From Campylobacterales bacterium (lineage in GTDB: Bacteria; Campylobacterota; Campylobacteria; Campylobacterales; Sulfurimonadaceae): 52,758 bases of DNA. The stretch lies in assembly GCA_026390135.1 (NCBI GenBank), contig JAPLGN010000005.1:1-52758 (forward strand), given 5' to 3'. The notes below the pieces were generated by a model that saw nothing but the letters and a program-made list of their open reading frames with translations, ran no database searches and had not been told where the DNA came from. This document shows, piece after piece, positions 1 to 8,742 of the stretch; the stretch's first letter is position 1; every line of letters starts with the position of its first letter. The position numbers and the translations under genes were made by a program.

Positions 1-998
1 AATTTTGAAAAACGTGTACCCATACCCAGCGCCGTCATCGCCATCGTAAGCAAGAAGGTATCGATAAGATTGATATTACCAATCACCCCTTTAATAATCG
101 TTGCAATATCTTCTGGAGCGACTAACGTATAATTATGAATAAGTGAATTTACTCCGGCCATACCGATAAAATAAACAGCAAACCATGGAATAACTAACTT
201 GACCTTTGAGCTTTCGCCTCCTGAGTTCTTTGATAAATAACTCAAGATCAATCCCATAATAATAAGCATTGGAGCAATCATAATAACACGCGTCATTTTA
301 ACAATAACCGCCGTATTGGCCATATCCGCCCCTGCACCCGGAACAGAAGCCGGTACTGCGACAACTTGTGCAACCTCATGAATCGTACCGCCAACATACA
401 TACCAAAAGTGGTTGGACTCATATGTAAAAACCCGACTGAAGGTTCAATAATCGTAGCATAAAGAACCGGATATAAAAACATGGATATTGTCCCGAAAAG
501 AACAACCATCGAAACCGCTACTGCCGTCTTATACTCTTCTGCTTTAAGGACAGGTTCCGTTGCCAAAACTGCTGCTGCACCACATACTGATGCACCCGCA
601 GCTGTCAAAATCGACGTATCACGATCCATTTTAAAAATCTTCGTTCCCAGCCAGATCCCAATAATCAGTGTTGAAGAAAGAACCAACAATGAAACCATAA
701 ATCCCTGAATCCCCACTTCTGCAATTTGCTGAAACGTGATTCGAAAGCCATAAAAAACAATAGCAAAACGTAAAATCTTTTTACCCGAAAAGGTAATTCC
801 GCTTTCCCATGCTGAGGGAAATTTATTATGAAGAGTATTGGCATAAAAAATACCCAGAACAATCCCCACAACTAAGGGAGAAATACCCAAATTTTTAATA
901 AAACCAATATCTGCAATCATGGTTGCGGCAGCGGCAAAAATGGCAACAAATAAAATACCATTAAATGTTCCGGCACGTTTTTGAGGTGAAAATGGCAT
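1..998 (-). CDS. YeiH-family putative sulfate exporter (UPF0324), 3' end cut off by window
   Basis: About 332 codons are visible and the reading frame runs off the left edge. The protein is a chain of hydrophobic segments with glycine-rich turns of the YeiH/UPF0324 family (for example ISPLVVGIVLGI, AAGASVCGAAAVLA, VGGTIHEVAQVVA and IDTFLLTMAMTALGMGT). Members are polytopic inner-membrane proteins annotated as putative sulfate exporters; the substrate is not firmly known. I take the ATG at 998 as start because it keeps the first membrane segment, although no strong ribosome site is visible. This start overlaps the end of the upstream DUF748 gene by 82 bases, which is unusually long. Family assignment is from recalled sequence style; function is inference. 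Confidence 0.8.
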   Translation of the reverse strand, partial: MPFSPQKRAGTFNGILFVAIFAAAATMIADIGFIKNLGISPLVVGIVLGIFYANTLHNKFPSAWESGITFSGKKILRFAIVFYGFRITFQQIAEVGIQGFMVSLLVLSSTLIIGIWLGTKIFKMDRDTSILTAAGASVCGAAAVLATEPVLKAEEYKTAVAVSMVVLFGTISMFLYPVLYATIIEPSVGFLHMSPTTFGMYVGGTIHEVAQVVAVPASVPGAGADMANTAVIVKMTRVIMIAPMLIIMGLILSYLSKNSGGESSKVKLVIPWFAVYFIGMAGVNSLIHNYTLVAPEDIATIIKGVIGNINLIDTFLLTMAMTALGMGTRFSK

Positions 999-3900
999 AA
1001 AACCAAGAGGTCCAAATCAGGTTTGCCTAACACTTGAAGAGCAATAAGCTTCTCGATCAAGGCAGCCGTATAATGTTGAATAAACTCAGCCTCTTGGTTA
1101 TATTTTTCTTCCATCGTGGTACGAAGTTCTTTCAGTTCTTTGGAATCCATTGATTTTTGGGCTGTTACTTCAAGAAACTCCAAACTCAGTGCATCTGCTG
1201 AACTTATCTTCTCTTTGACATTCTGTCCTACCACGGTACGAATCAGCTTTTGTACTTTTAGGGCCCGTTCATCTTGCTCATTTACCCATCCACCATGTAC
1301 TTTCAACGTAAGCTTCGGACGTTTTGTCAGAAGGGTGGCAAGCTTATCAAGCTTTTCAATCTGAGGAGGGAGAATAATGTCCTCGCCCGCTTCAAATGAG
1401 ACCTTTGAGAGAGAATCATCGTTTGAATCCAAGCCCATCATAGCTCCCAAAAGTCGAAAAGGTGATGTAATCGCTTTGGTTAAAAGATTACCGATTACCT
1501 GCCATACTACTTTTCCATATTTAAAATCAGGACTGTTTACATCCCCCTCAATCGGAAGATCAATATCGATTGTCCCATCGCTGTCTTCAAGCAATCCCAC
1601 CACAAGACCCATTGGCCACTGCGATCCTCCAGCTTTTTCTTCACCCAATTCAATTTTTTTAATCACAATTTTATTTTGTGCGTTGAGTTTTCCCTGATTG
1701 ATTTTGTAACCAAGATTCAAAAAGAGTTTTCCATCTGCGATTTTATAGCCTAAAAATTGCAGAGAATAGGGGGTATATTGCTTAAGCTCCAAATTTTCAA
1801 ATACTACTGTCATATCCGTAAACGTTTTAGGATCTTTGGTATTAAGCTGACCATTTATTTTAGTCAATCCATACTGATCGACTCCCCCTCGTAATTTTAC
1901 AAAAGTTGTTACATCTTTCGTCGTAGAAATACCCAAAACTTCTCCTCCCAAATCATGGGTATAGGTTTTAAACGGCAACGGGAGAGATAGGTCGCTAAAC
2001 GTCGCACTGCTGTTGAGAAGTGAAAGCTTAATCACATCGATTCCAAACGGATTTCCCGATGCCTTACTCTCATTGCCTTTACTTTTTACACTTTTACTCA
2101 GAGTTGCAAAATTGAGTGTTTTATTCTGATCAATCAATACATTTGTGTATAAACCATCCACAGAGATATGATTAACCTTGAGACGATTATCCGGATATGC
2201 ATACACAAACGGAGTCACTCCGATACGATTCCACCCCAACAAAACAGAAGCATCACGGCGGTCCTCAACTACCCAATCCTCCAGTGCAAGCTTCCCTTCT
2301 ACTGACGTTTTTAGAGGTGTATATGAATATGTACCGCGAAGCCCAAGATCCCCTCGACGTAATGACGCGTAGGTCCTTGGCTCTATGTACGGATCAATAA
2401 GAGGAAGTGAAAAATGGCTCAGTTCAAAACTTCCCTTGCTCTGCAGTGTTTCCAATCGGAGCTGTGAATTCGTTTTTAACGTAGTTTTTTTGTTAATACG
2501 ACTGAAACTCTCAATACTCATATTCTCACGAGGATCACTCGAAATATTTTTCACCCCGACATGCACCTCATCAAGATTAATCACAACAGGATGGGAGGGA
2601 ACTTCATCCACGAATCCTACAGAGCCATTGTTCAATATAGCATCATTCACGCGATAGCTCCACGGTGCACTGCTAGATAATTCTTGCGATTTTTTCTCTT
2701 TTGCATTTGAAATATAGAGGAATTGTTTCAAATCTATCGAGCTATCTTGCAGCCGTTTCAACGATACGCTCAAGCCCACAATTTCTGCTTTGTCGACAAG
2801 AGCATTTTTGATCTCACGCTCTAAAGCTATCCCCTCAATCGTTACGTTCTCAAATCCTCCTATTTTTACGGTATCAGCGTTGCGATATACTCCCATTTTT
2901 CCTGTTTTTAGCTGAGCATTTAGTATTTTTTTAGGATCGCTGTTCACCCTTTGAGCATTCAAAGATATTCCATCCAGCCTTGCTGTGTAAGGGACTTTTG
3001 GTCCATTATCCGTCCACGTTACTCCCATATTTTGCAACGCGACATCCTCTATCGAAACCTTCCACGGAATTTTGGTCTCGTTCTCATCTTCAGGAAATGC
3101 CTTGTTGATTTTCTCCATGTAGTCCAGCCAATCAATCACTCCCTCATGTGATCTTGAAGCACTTAGCGCAAAACCATCAAGTTTAAAAGAAGATGCATCA
3201 AATACTTTGCGCATCGGCCAAATTGTTGCATCGGAGAGCTTAACACTCCCTACATCCAATAATTTGCGTTGCTCTCCCTTGGGAATAATTCGAAGTGACT
3301 TCAATCCCATTTCAACGTTGAAAAGTTTGGTTGCGTTTATATCCTCCGTATTCAACGTATAATTTAACGAAAGAAATGCCGTACCATCAGCCACTTCAAT
3401 GGGTAATTTTTCTTTAAAATAGCGCCATGGGGCGTAAAGCTTACCGGAGTTGAACGCCACGCTTCCCTCAAGTTTAAACGGATTCATGGCCCCTATTTTG
3501 CCGCGCAAATCAACAAATCCAGCATCATTAATCGTTGCATAAAGACGCATTCGCCCATTGGAATTTGATGTCTCTCGCAAATCAATATTTTCCACGTGAA
3601 AGCCGATATCATCAATACCCTGATGGTAGTTTTTTCCCTCACTCATATCCGTATAATCCATCGCACCATTTTTAAGGGTAAGGTTATGAATTAACAAGGC
3701 CAAAGGCGCTGAATCTTTCTTGGTTTCATTTTTTTCTTCACCAAGCAGCCATCCAAAGTTCATTTCTCCCTTAGTATCTTTAAAGAGTGAAATCTGCGGT
3801 TTATCGAAGTAGATACTCTCAACAACCAATCCGCCTTTCCAAAGATAATCGAGAGGATCAATATTGATCGAGAAGTGCTCAACGGCTATAAAATCTCCCT

Positions 3901-4114
3901 TTTTTGGGGTTTTAAAAGAAAAATTTTGAAGAGATAATCTAAAAGTAAAAGGATTGAAATAAGCCGATTCAACGGATAATATTCCACCTTTTGTAGCTTC
4001 TGCCACTTTGTCAGGAATACTATGTTTGAGAGCATAGGGGACACCGAAAAATCCAATAATTGCATAAATGCTCACAACTGCTAAAGTCGTATAAATCAAA
4101 AATCGTTTTTTCAT
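917..4114 (-). CDS. DUF748 domain protein (AsmA-like envelope protein)
   Basis: A 1065-residue protein with one N-terminal membrane anchor (about residues 5-27) followed by a long periplasmic part. Repeated beta-rich segments such as LRLETLQSKGSFELSHFSLPL and, near the C-terminus, GTIDIDLPIEGDVNSPDFKYG are hallmarks of DUF748 proteins, relatives of AsmA/TamB-type proteins thought to span the periplasm and handle lipids. The ATG follows a GGATACGGATG context and the anchor begins at residue 1. The last 30 or so residues (from about VLCHFHLKN) are translated from the first codons of the yeiH-like gene in another frame and look unrelated to the family, so the true end may have been displaced by a frameshift or deletion. 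The exact role is unknown. Confidence 0.8.
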   Translation of the reverse strand: MKKRFLIYTTLAVVSIYAIIGFFGVPYALKHSIPDKVAEATKGGILSVESAYFNPFTFRLSLQNFSFKTPKKGDFIAVEHFSINIDPLDYLWKGGLVVESIYFDKPQISLFKDTKGEMNFGWLLGEEKNETKKDSAPLALLIHNLTLKNGAMDYTDMSEGKNYHQGIDDIGFHVENIDLRETSNSNGRMRLYATINDAGFVDLRGKIGAMNPFKLEGSVAFNSGKLYAPWRYFKEKLPIEVADGTAFLSLNYTLNTEDINATKLFNVEMGLKSLRIIPKGEQRKLLDVGSVKLSDATIWPMRKVFDASSFKLDGFALSASRSHEGVIDWLDYMEKINKAFPEDENETKIPWKVSIEDVALQNMGVTWTDNGPKVPYTARLDGISLNAQRVNSDPKKILNAQLKTGKMGVYRNADTVKIGGFENVTIEGIALEREIKNALVDKAEIVGLSVSLKRLQDSSIDLKQFLYISNAKEKKSQELSSSAPWSYRVNDAILNNGSVGFVDEVPSHPVVINLDEVHVGVKNISSDPRENMSIESFSRINKKTTLKTNSQLRLETLQSKGSFELSHFSLPLIDPYIEPRTYASLRRGDLGLRGTYSYTPLKTSVEGKLALEDWVVEDRRDASVLLGWNRIGVTPFVYAYPDNRLKVNHISVDGLYTNVLIDQNKTLNFATLSKSVKSKGNESKASGNPFGIDVIKLSLLNSSATFSDLSLPLPFKTYTHDLGGEVLGISTTKDVTTFVKLRGGVDQYGLTKINGQLNTKDPKTFTDMTVVFENLELKQYTPYSLQFLGYKIADGKLFLNLGYKINQGKLNAQNKIVIKKIELGEEKAGGSQWPMGLVVGLLEDSDGTIDIDLPIEGDVNSPDFKYGKVVWQVIGNLLTKAITSPFRLLGAMMGLDSNDDSLSKVSFEAGEDIILPPQIEKLDKLATLLTKRPKLTLKVHGGWVNEQDERALKVQKLIRTVVGQNVKEKISSADALSLEFLEVTAQKSMDSKELKELRTTMEEKYNQEAEFIQHYTAALIEKLIALQVLGKPDLDLLVLCHFHLKNVPEHLMVFYLLPFLPLPQP

Positions 4115-4184
4115 CCGTATCCTTTTTATAAATAGTGTTAAATTTTATCACACTTAAATCTTTTTTGAGGCACTTAAAGGCATA

Positions 4185-5237
4185 ATGAGCAATAAATATC
4201 TCACTACTGGATTGCCAATGAAACGCAAAAAAATCTACAACCCATCTTCAAACGAGCACGTGAATGATCGGCGGATTTTTGGCGGTAATCCAACAGGTAT
4301 CTTTGAGCTGAACAACATCAAATACCAATGGGCATATAATCTTTGGGAGATGATGCTCAACAACACGTGGTTCCCAAAAGAAGTCGATATGACTAGGGAT
4401 GCCATCGATTATAAATACCTCACTGAGATGGAAAAAACAGCGTACGACAAAGCCCTTTCCCAGCTTATTTTTATGGACAGTTTACAAACCAATAATCTTA
4501 TGGACAATGTCAATCCTTATGTGACGGCTCCCGAAATCAATCTGATTTTAGTACGCCAAAGTTTCGAAGAGGCATTGCACTCTCAAAGCTACGCCGTTAT
4601 GGTCGATTCTATCAGTCAAAACAGTGAAGAGATTTATGATTTGTGGCGCAGAGACATGATGCTTAAAACCAAAAATGACTCCATCGCGGCACGCTATGAA
4701 GAACTTGCTGATGATCCTAGTGAAGGGGCATTTGTCAAAGCGTGTTTCGCCAATCAAATCCTCGAGGGGATCTATTTTTACAGCGGGTTTACGTACATCT
4801 ACACCTTGGCTCGTTCAGGAAAAATGCTGGGTTCTGCACAAATGATCCGTTTTATTCAGCGTGATGAAGTGACCCACCTCGTCTTGTTCCAAAATATCAT
4901 CAACACTCTCAAACGTGAACGCCCTGATTTGTTTACCGAAGAGCTTATCGAAGAAGTATACGATATGTTCCGCAAAGCGGTAGAGCTTGAAACCGCGTGG
5001 GGTCAATACATCACGCAGGGTCAGATTCTGGGTCTTACCAATGAAATCGTTGCCCAATACATCCAATTTCTTGCGGATGAACGATTGCATGCTGTTGGAC
5101 TCAAAAAGCTTTATAATGTTGCCAATCCCATCAAATGGGTCGATGATTTTTCTAAATTCAACGATCAAAAAACCAACTTTTTCGAGGGAACCGTAACGAA
5201 CTATTCCAAAGGAAGCCTTAGCTTTGATGATTTCTAA
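4185..5237 (+). CDS. nrdB: Ribonucleotide reductase class Ia, beta subunit
   Basis: NrdB holds the diiron-tyrosyl radical that NrdA needs to reduce ribonucleotides. The motif EALHSQSY has the E-x2-H-x3-Y spacing of the metal ligands and radical tyrosine, and EGIYFYSGF and RDEVTH supply further ligands. 350 residues, normal length. The ATG at 4185 has an AAAGG four bases upstream; the ATG at 4218 (MKRKKIYNP) matches the usual family N-terminus but has a poorer ribosome site, so the first 11 residues are uncertain. It starts a tight five-gene operon running to 8004. Its partner nrdA is 3.5 kb away on the other strand, so the two subunits are not co-transcribed. Confidence 0.95.
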   Translation: MSNKYLTTGLPMKRKKIYNPSSNEHVNDRRIFGGNPTGIFELNNIKYQWAYNLWEMMLNNTWFPKEVDMTRDAIDYKYLTEMEKTAYDKALSQLIFMDSLQTNNLMDNVNPYVTAPEINLILVRQSFEEALHSQSYAVMVDSISQNSEEIYDLWRRDMMLKTKNDSIAARYEELADDPSEGAFVKACFANQILEGIYFYSGFTYIYTLARSGKMLGSAQMIRFIQRDEVTHLVLFQNIINTLKRERPDLFTEELIEEVYDMFRKAVELETAWGQYITQGQILGLTNEIVAQYIQFLADERLHAVGLKKLYNVANPIKWVDDFSKFNDQKTNFFEGTVTNYSKGSLSFDDF

Positions 5238-5955
5238 GCCCATCGTTTCTCTTTGTCTCTCAACCGAAGAAAATTTTGAAAACAATCTAACAAAGCTTAT
5301 TCTCGTTATCGTCCAATCACCTGAGGATACGATTATCGTTACACCAGAAGTAGTCTTAAGCGGATTTTCCTATGACAGATTCGAAGAAGCAGCATCTTTT
5401 ACCCCCTATGCTCTTGATAAACTTATGAGTTTTATTGGGAATCGGCTCCTCATTTTTACCGCCATTACCAAACTGGGGGAAGAATTTTACAATATCGCCT
5501 ACGCTCTTCACGCAGGAGCAATTATCCATGCCCAATCCAAAGTAAAACTTTTTCCTCTAAGCGGTGAAGTTGCGCACTTTAAGGCAGGAGAAGAAGCAAA
5601 AATTCTTCCGTTTGAATTTAAAGGGATGAAAATTGGGATTTTAATCTGTTTTGAGCTTCGGTTCAAATCCCTTTGGCAACAGCTTGAAGGGTGTGATCTC
5701 ATTGCTATCCCAGCCCAATGGGGAAAAATTCGTACCGAGCATTTTGTCACCCTCACTAACGCGCTTGCCGTAATGAACCAATGCTATGTCATAGCTTCAG
5801 ATGCTGATAATGATGATACCAGCGGTATGAGCGGTATTATCAACCCTTTTGGACATGAATTACGAAACAATGGAGCTCCATCACTCTCCTCAACTTACGA
5901 ACAACGTACTGTGACCGCTATGCGTCGCTATTTGGATATAGGAATTACCGCATGA
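5224..5955 (+). CDS. Carbon-nitrogen hydrolase (nitrilase fold)
   Basis: A 243-residue nitrilase-superfamily protein. The catalytic triad is visible: Glu42 in TPEVVLSGF, a lysine in SKVKLFP (about residue 106) and Cys142 in ILICFELRF. Such enzymes hydrolyse amides or nitriles; this one is slightly short and the substrate cannot be named. The gene overlaps the end of nrdB by 14 bases and overlaps pcm by four (ATGA), so it is translationally coupled in the nrdB operon. Start may be either of two adjacent ATGs (5224 or 5227). Confidence 0.85.
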   Translation: MMISKPIVSLCLSTEENFENNLTKLILVIVQSPEDTIIVTPEVVLSGFSYDRFEEAASFTPYALDKLMSFIGNRLLIFTAITKLGEEFYNIAYALHAGAIIHAQSKVKLFPLSGEVAHFKAGEEAKILPFEFKGMKIGILICFELRFKSLWQQLEGCDLIAIPAQWGKIRTEHFVTLTNALAVMNQCYVIASDADNDDTSGMSGIINPFGHELRNNGAPSLSSTYEQRTVTAMRRYLDIGITA

Positions 5956-6593
5956 TTGATAAAGTCACCATCATAAAAACTACCCGTATGGCGGAAGAAA
6001 TTTCCAAAAAATATCCGCTAAGCTCAGCTGTAAAAAACGCCATCATTCACACCAATCGTGAAATGTTTGTTCCGCTTGCTATGCGCCACAACGCTTATCG
6101 TCTCGACGCTCTTCCCATCGGTGCGCAGCAGTTCATCTCCTCACCTCTTACTGTGGCAAAAATGTCTCAATACCTAACTCCAGAGGGGTGTGATAATGTT
6201 TTAGAGATTGGGTGTGGCAGCGGTTATCAAGCAGCCGTATTGTCCCATCTATTCCGTCGTGTCTTTACGATTGAACGAATCGAATCGCTTCTTTTAGAGG
6301 CAAAAGATCGTTTCCGTCATCTGAAACTGGGAAATATCCACACCCGTACCGATGATGGTCAAAACGGCTGGGAACAATACGCTCCGTTTGATCGTATTCT
6401 CTTCTCCGCATCAGCACGCGTTGTCCCAAAAAAACTTTTTGATCAGTTGCGGGAGGGGGGTATTTTAATCGCCCCCATGGAACGTGGACGCGAGCAAGTT
6501 ATTACCCGTTTTACAAAGCAGGGAGGTAAAATCATGGAAGACTCCCTTGAAGTATGTGATTTTGTTCCTATTTTGGATGGAGTTGTACGATGA
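5952..6593 (+). CDS. pcm: Protein-L-isoaspartate O-methyltransferase
   Basis: 213 residues. The SAM-binding motif I reads VLEIGCGSGYQAAVL at about residue 78, preceded by the family segment PIGAQQFISSP. The enzyme methylates isoaspartyl residues in aged proteins so that they can revert to aspartate. Start ATG overlaps the preceding stop (ATGA), and its own stop overlaps the next start in the same way, so it is the third cistron of the nrdB operon. The assignment is by family motifs; PCMT-like proteins in this phylum are common. Confidence 0.9.
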   Translation: MIDKVTIIKTTRMAEEISKKYPLSSAVKNAIIHTNREMFVPLAMRHNAYRLDALPIGAQQFISSPLTVAKMSQYLTPEGCDNVLEIGCGSGYQAAVLSHLFRRVFTIERIESLLLEAKDRFRHLKLGNIHTRTDDGQNGWEQYAPFDRILFSASARVVPKKLFDQLREGGILIAPMERGREQVITRFTKQGGKIMEDSLEVCDFVPILDGVVR

Positions 6594-7540
6594 GTCTGCC
6601 AGAAGCTTTTGTCGAGCGGCTGGAAAAGATTGTTCCACGTGAACAGTTTGAGACCATTATTACTACTTTTGATGCCCCTAAACAAGTGACCTTTCGCGTC
6701 AACACTCTAAAATCAACACCAAAAGAACTCGAAGCCGAGCTCGAAGCCGCTAAAATTCCCTACGAGAAAGTAGGGTGGAACACTGACTTCATGGAAGGCG
6801 TCTATCGTATTGCTCCCGAAGACAAACTCCAACTCACGTCATCGGATGCGTTTTATGGGGGACGGCTTTATATCCAAAATCTAGCCTCCATGATCGCACC
6901 ATGGATTTTAGCACCAAAGCCCGAAGAGACTGTCCTCGATTTAGCCGCCGCTCCCGGTGGAAAAACGCTTATGTTAGCCGGGATGATGGAAAATACTGGG
7001 TGGCTATCCGCTGTGGAGCTTTCGCGTGAACGTTTTTTTCGCCTCCGGGACAATCTCTCCTCCCAGGGAGTTACTAACGCACATACCTATATGACCGATG
7101 GTCGAAGCGTAGGTAAAAAATGTCCTGAGATGTTTGACCGAATATTGCTAGATGCACCGTGCTCCTCCGAAGCACGATTTAAAACGCACGAACCAAAGTC
7201 CATGTCGTTTTGGACCATCCATAAAGTCAAAGAGACCTCCAAGCTTCAACGCCGATTGCTCCTCTCTGCCTTCGATGCTCTCAAACCGGGAGGAAAACTC
7301 CTCTATTGCACTTGTTCATTCTCTCCCGAAGAAAACGAAAGCCCTCTCCAGCACCTCTTAGAACGTCATGGAGAGCATTTAACGACGATACCCCTAACTT
7401 TGCCCTTCAATAACATACAGAAGCCTCTACAGCGCTGGGGAAAAGAAGTATTTGACGAGAGGATTCAAAACGGAGTGCGGATTTTACCCACCGATACAAT
7501 TGATGGATTCTTTTTGTGTTTACTGGAAAAAAAAGGATGA
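6590..7540 (+). CDS. RsmB/NOP-family RNA (cytosine-5) methyltransferase
   Basis: 316 residues. SAM motif I is LDLAAAPGGKT (about residue 117). The two cysteines typical of RNA m5C methyltransferases are present: APCSSEARF (motif IV) and YCTCSFSPEENE (motif VI, catalytic Cys). The length fits members without the RsmB NusB-like domain, closer to RsmF/YebU or NSUN types. The RNA target is not deducible. Overlaps pcm and the next gene by four bases on each side. Confidence 0.88.
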   Translation: MSLPEAFVERLEKIVPREQFETIITTFDAPKQVTFRVNTLKSTPKELEAELEAAKIPYEKVGWNTDFMEGVYRIAPEDKLQLTSSDAFYGGRLYIQNLASMIAPWILAPKPEETVLDLAAAPGGKTLMLAGMMENTGWLSAVELSRERFFRLRDNLSSQGVTNAHTYMTDGRSVGKKCPEMFDRILLDAPCSSEARFKTHEPKSMSFWTIHKVKETSKLQRRLLLSAFDALKPGGKLLYCTCSFSPEENESPLQHLLERHGEHLTTIPLTLPFNNIQKPLQRWGKEVFDERIQNGVRILPTDTIDGFFLCLLEKKG

Positions 7541-8004
7541 AATCCATTCTATTCGTCTGCTTGGGAAACATATGTCGTTCACCGATTGCAGAAGGAATAG
7601 CACGCCATTTGATAGAGCAGGGCGACAACAATATTCACGTTGATTCAGCAGGAACGGGATACTGGCATATTGGTGAAACACCGTGTGCTCATTCTGTACA
7701 AGTTGCCAGTAATCACAATGTCGACATTTCAACTCTTCGAGCCCGTCAAGTCACAAAAGCTGATTTTTCTGCATTTGATTTGATTGTCGCACTTGATCAA
7801 AGTAACTATCATGATCTCAAAGCGATGGGATGTACGAATCTAATCAAATTAGGGGATTATGGATTTAATGGGGCAGATGTCCCCGATCCCTATTTTTTTG
7901 ACGGTTTTGAGGGATTTGAGCACGTCTATACGATGATCGAAAGTTGCGTGAATAACTTACTGAAAAATGCTAAAGATGGATCCCCGGGTCAAGCCCGAGG
8001 ATGA
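7537..8004 (+). CDS. Low-molecular-weight protein-tyrosine phosphatase
   Basis: 155 residues from the ATG at 7537, which overlaps the upstream stop as ATGA. The CX5R phosphate loop is CLGNICRS (Cys8, Arg14) and the general acid is Asp117 in DPYF, so the enzyme should be active. Related proteins remove phosphate from phosphotyrosine or act as arsenate reductases. The final residues (about DGSPGQARG) and the stop are read from the dispersed GGATCC/ATGAC repeat that begins at 7978, so the native C-terminus appears to have been replaced by repeat-encoded sequence. It is the last gene of the nrdB operon. Confidence 0.9.
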   Translation: MKSILFVCLGNICRSPIAEGIARHLIEQGDNNIHVDSAGTGYWHIGETPCAHSVQVASNHNVDISTLRARQVTKADFSAFDLIVALDQSNYHDLKAMGCTNLIKLGDYGFNGADVPDPYFFDGFEGFEHVYTMIESCVNNLLKNAKDGSPGQARG

Positions 8005-8040
8005 CGAAATGCGTCATTCCCGCGAAAGCGGGAATCCAGC
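7978..8040. repeat. Dispersed palindromic repeat (two half-elements)
   Basis: Two short palindromic units lie back to back: GGATCC-type with GGGTCAAGCCCGAGGATGACG, then CGTCATTCCCGCGAAAG and the complement. Similar units occur at 13353, 18842, 30510, 46507, 48303 and 48834. It lies between convergent genes, could form a strong hairpin, and overlaps the 3' end of the phosphatase gene. Confidence 0.85.
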
Positions 8041-8046
8041 TAAAAA

Positions 8047-8412
8047 TCACCCGCTAAACGAAAGCTCTTCATACCCGACAGAGGTTCCGATGATGTAAAA
8101 CGGTGCCTCATCACAGCGTCCGCTATAACTCCCTATCGCTAACGCAGCACTGCTAGGTGTTAGCTCCACCGTTATCCCCTCAGACATATCGAGTGATTTC
8201 AAAACATTATCGCTCGCTAGCTTTGCATCACGAACACCCTCTATACGAAATAAGATATCAATCCAATCATATCCACGAGCAATGTCTTGAACGCTAAAAC
8301 GGATTTCTATGGAACTGGGGGAAAGAGGGGTAATGGAACGGATTTCACCGTGTTTCGCATGATCTAAGCGTTCCATTAAATTTTTAAGTGTACTAATTGT
8401 TAACGGAATCAT
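8047..8412 (-). CDS. Conserved-looking hypothetical protein, 121 residues
   Basis: The ATG at 8412 has an AAGG ten bases upstream, and codon use is like that of the neighbours. The protein is soluble, with no signal peptide or membrane segment. Segments such as VQDIARGYDWIDILFRIEGV and LDMSEGITVELTPSSAALAIGSYSG suggest an alpha/beta fold. I do not recognise the family. It stands alone, convergent with the nrdB operon across the dispersed repeat. Confidence 0.65.
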   Translation of the reverse strand: MIPLTISTLKNLMERLDHAKHGEIRSITPLSPSSIEIRFSVQDIARGYDWIDILFRIEGVRDAKLASDNVLKSLDMSEGITVELTPSSAALAIGSYSGRCDEAPFYIIGTSVGYEELSFSG

Positions 8413-8510
8413 TATTTAACCTTAGAAAAAAAATACACAAGTAAGACTTCTTTAACTTTTATTTTATATTAAACTATGTAAAATGTGTTCGCAAATTTTT
8501 ATCCAAAAAT

Positions 8511-8597
8511 TTATCTTAGAACTTTGTCGAGAAGTTCTAAGAATTCTACTGCTACAAACATCATCTTAATAATAATTTTTAGCTTAAGTAACTCCAT
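8511..8597 (-). CDS. Small protein, 28 residues, strong Shine-Dalgarno
   Basis: The ATG at 8597 is preceded by GGAGGTGGATC, the best ribosome site in the window. The peptide starts MELLKLKIIIKMMFVAVEF and ends in LLDKVLR; it is strongly hydrophobic with alternating charges and could form an amphipathic or membrane-associated helix. The stop lies next to a perfect 11-bp hairpin followed by a T-rich run, and a -10-like TACAAT lies upstream at 8678-8683. Together these make a complete transcription unit. The function is unknown; small membrane peptides of type I toxin systems are one possibility. Confidence 0.55.
   Translation of the reverse strand: MELLKLKIIIKMMFVAVEFLELLDKVLR
8514..8542 (-). 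terminator. Hairpin terminator of the 28-codon gene
   Basis: TCTTAGAACTT and AAGTTCTAAGA form a perfect 11-bp stem with a 7-base loop. On the minus strand it is followed by TAAATTTTT. The stem also encodes the last codons of the small ORF. Confidence 0.6.
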
Positions 8598-8677
8598 GAT
8601 CCACCTCCATAATTAAAATATTCTATTATTAATTTTGAAAGAAAAAGAAGCCTTACTTATGTATTTTTTATAAGATA

Positions 8678-8683
8678 ATTGTA
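8678..8683 (-). promoter_or_regulatory. Putative -10 element of the 28-codon gene
   Basis: Minus-strand TACAAT preceded by T-rich sequence (TTTTTGA), the usual form of the vegetative promoter in this phylum. It lies about 80 bases upstream of the small ORF's start. Confidence 0.45.
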
Positions 8684-8742
8684 TCAAAAAGAGTGTAAAA
8701 AAAAGTTATACAAATATGTATAAAAAGTAGGAAAACGGGGCT

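Larger units (their letters stand above)
8428..8669. mobile_element. 242-bp element bounded by 26-bp inverted repeats (MITE-like or regulatory)
   Basis: Bases 8428-8453 and the reverse complement of 8644-8669 match at 24 of 26 positions (core AAGTAAG.CTTCTTT). Between them lies a 28-codon minus-strand ORF with a very strong ribosome site and a hairpin terminator. The promoter-like TACAAT lies just outside the right arm. No transposase is present. It fills most of the 330-base gap between 8413 and 8742. It could be a non-autonomous mobile element or an RNA with a long-range stem; the sequence does not decide. Confidence 0.55.

Noticed and set aside
4130-4184. NrdR-like inverted repeat before nrdB (AGTGT...ACACT)
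   Set aside because: The arms point the opposite way to the NrdR consensus and are too short.
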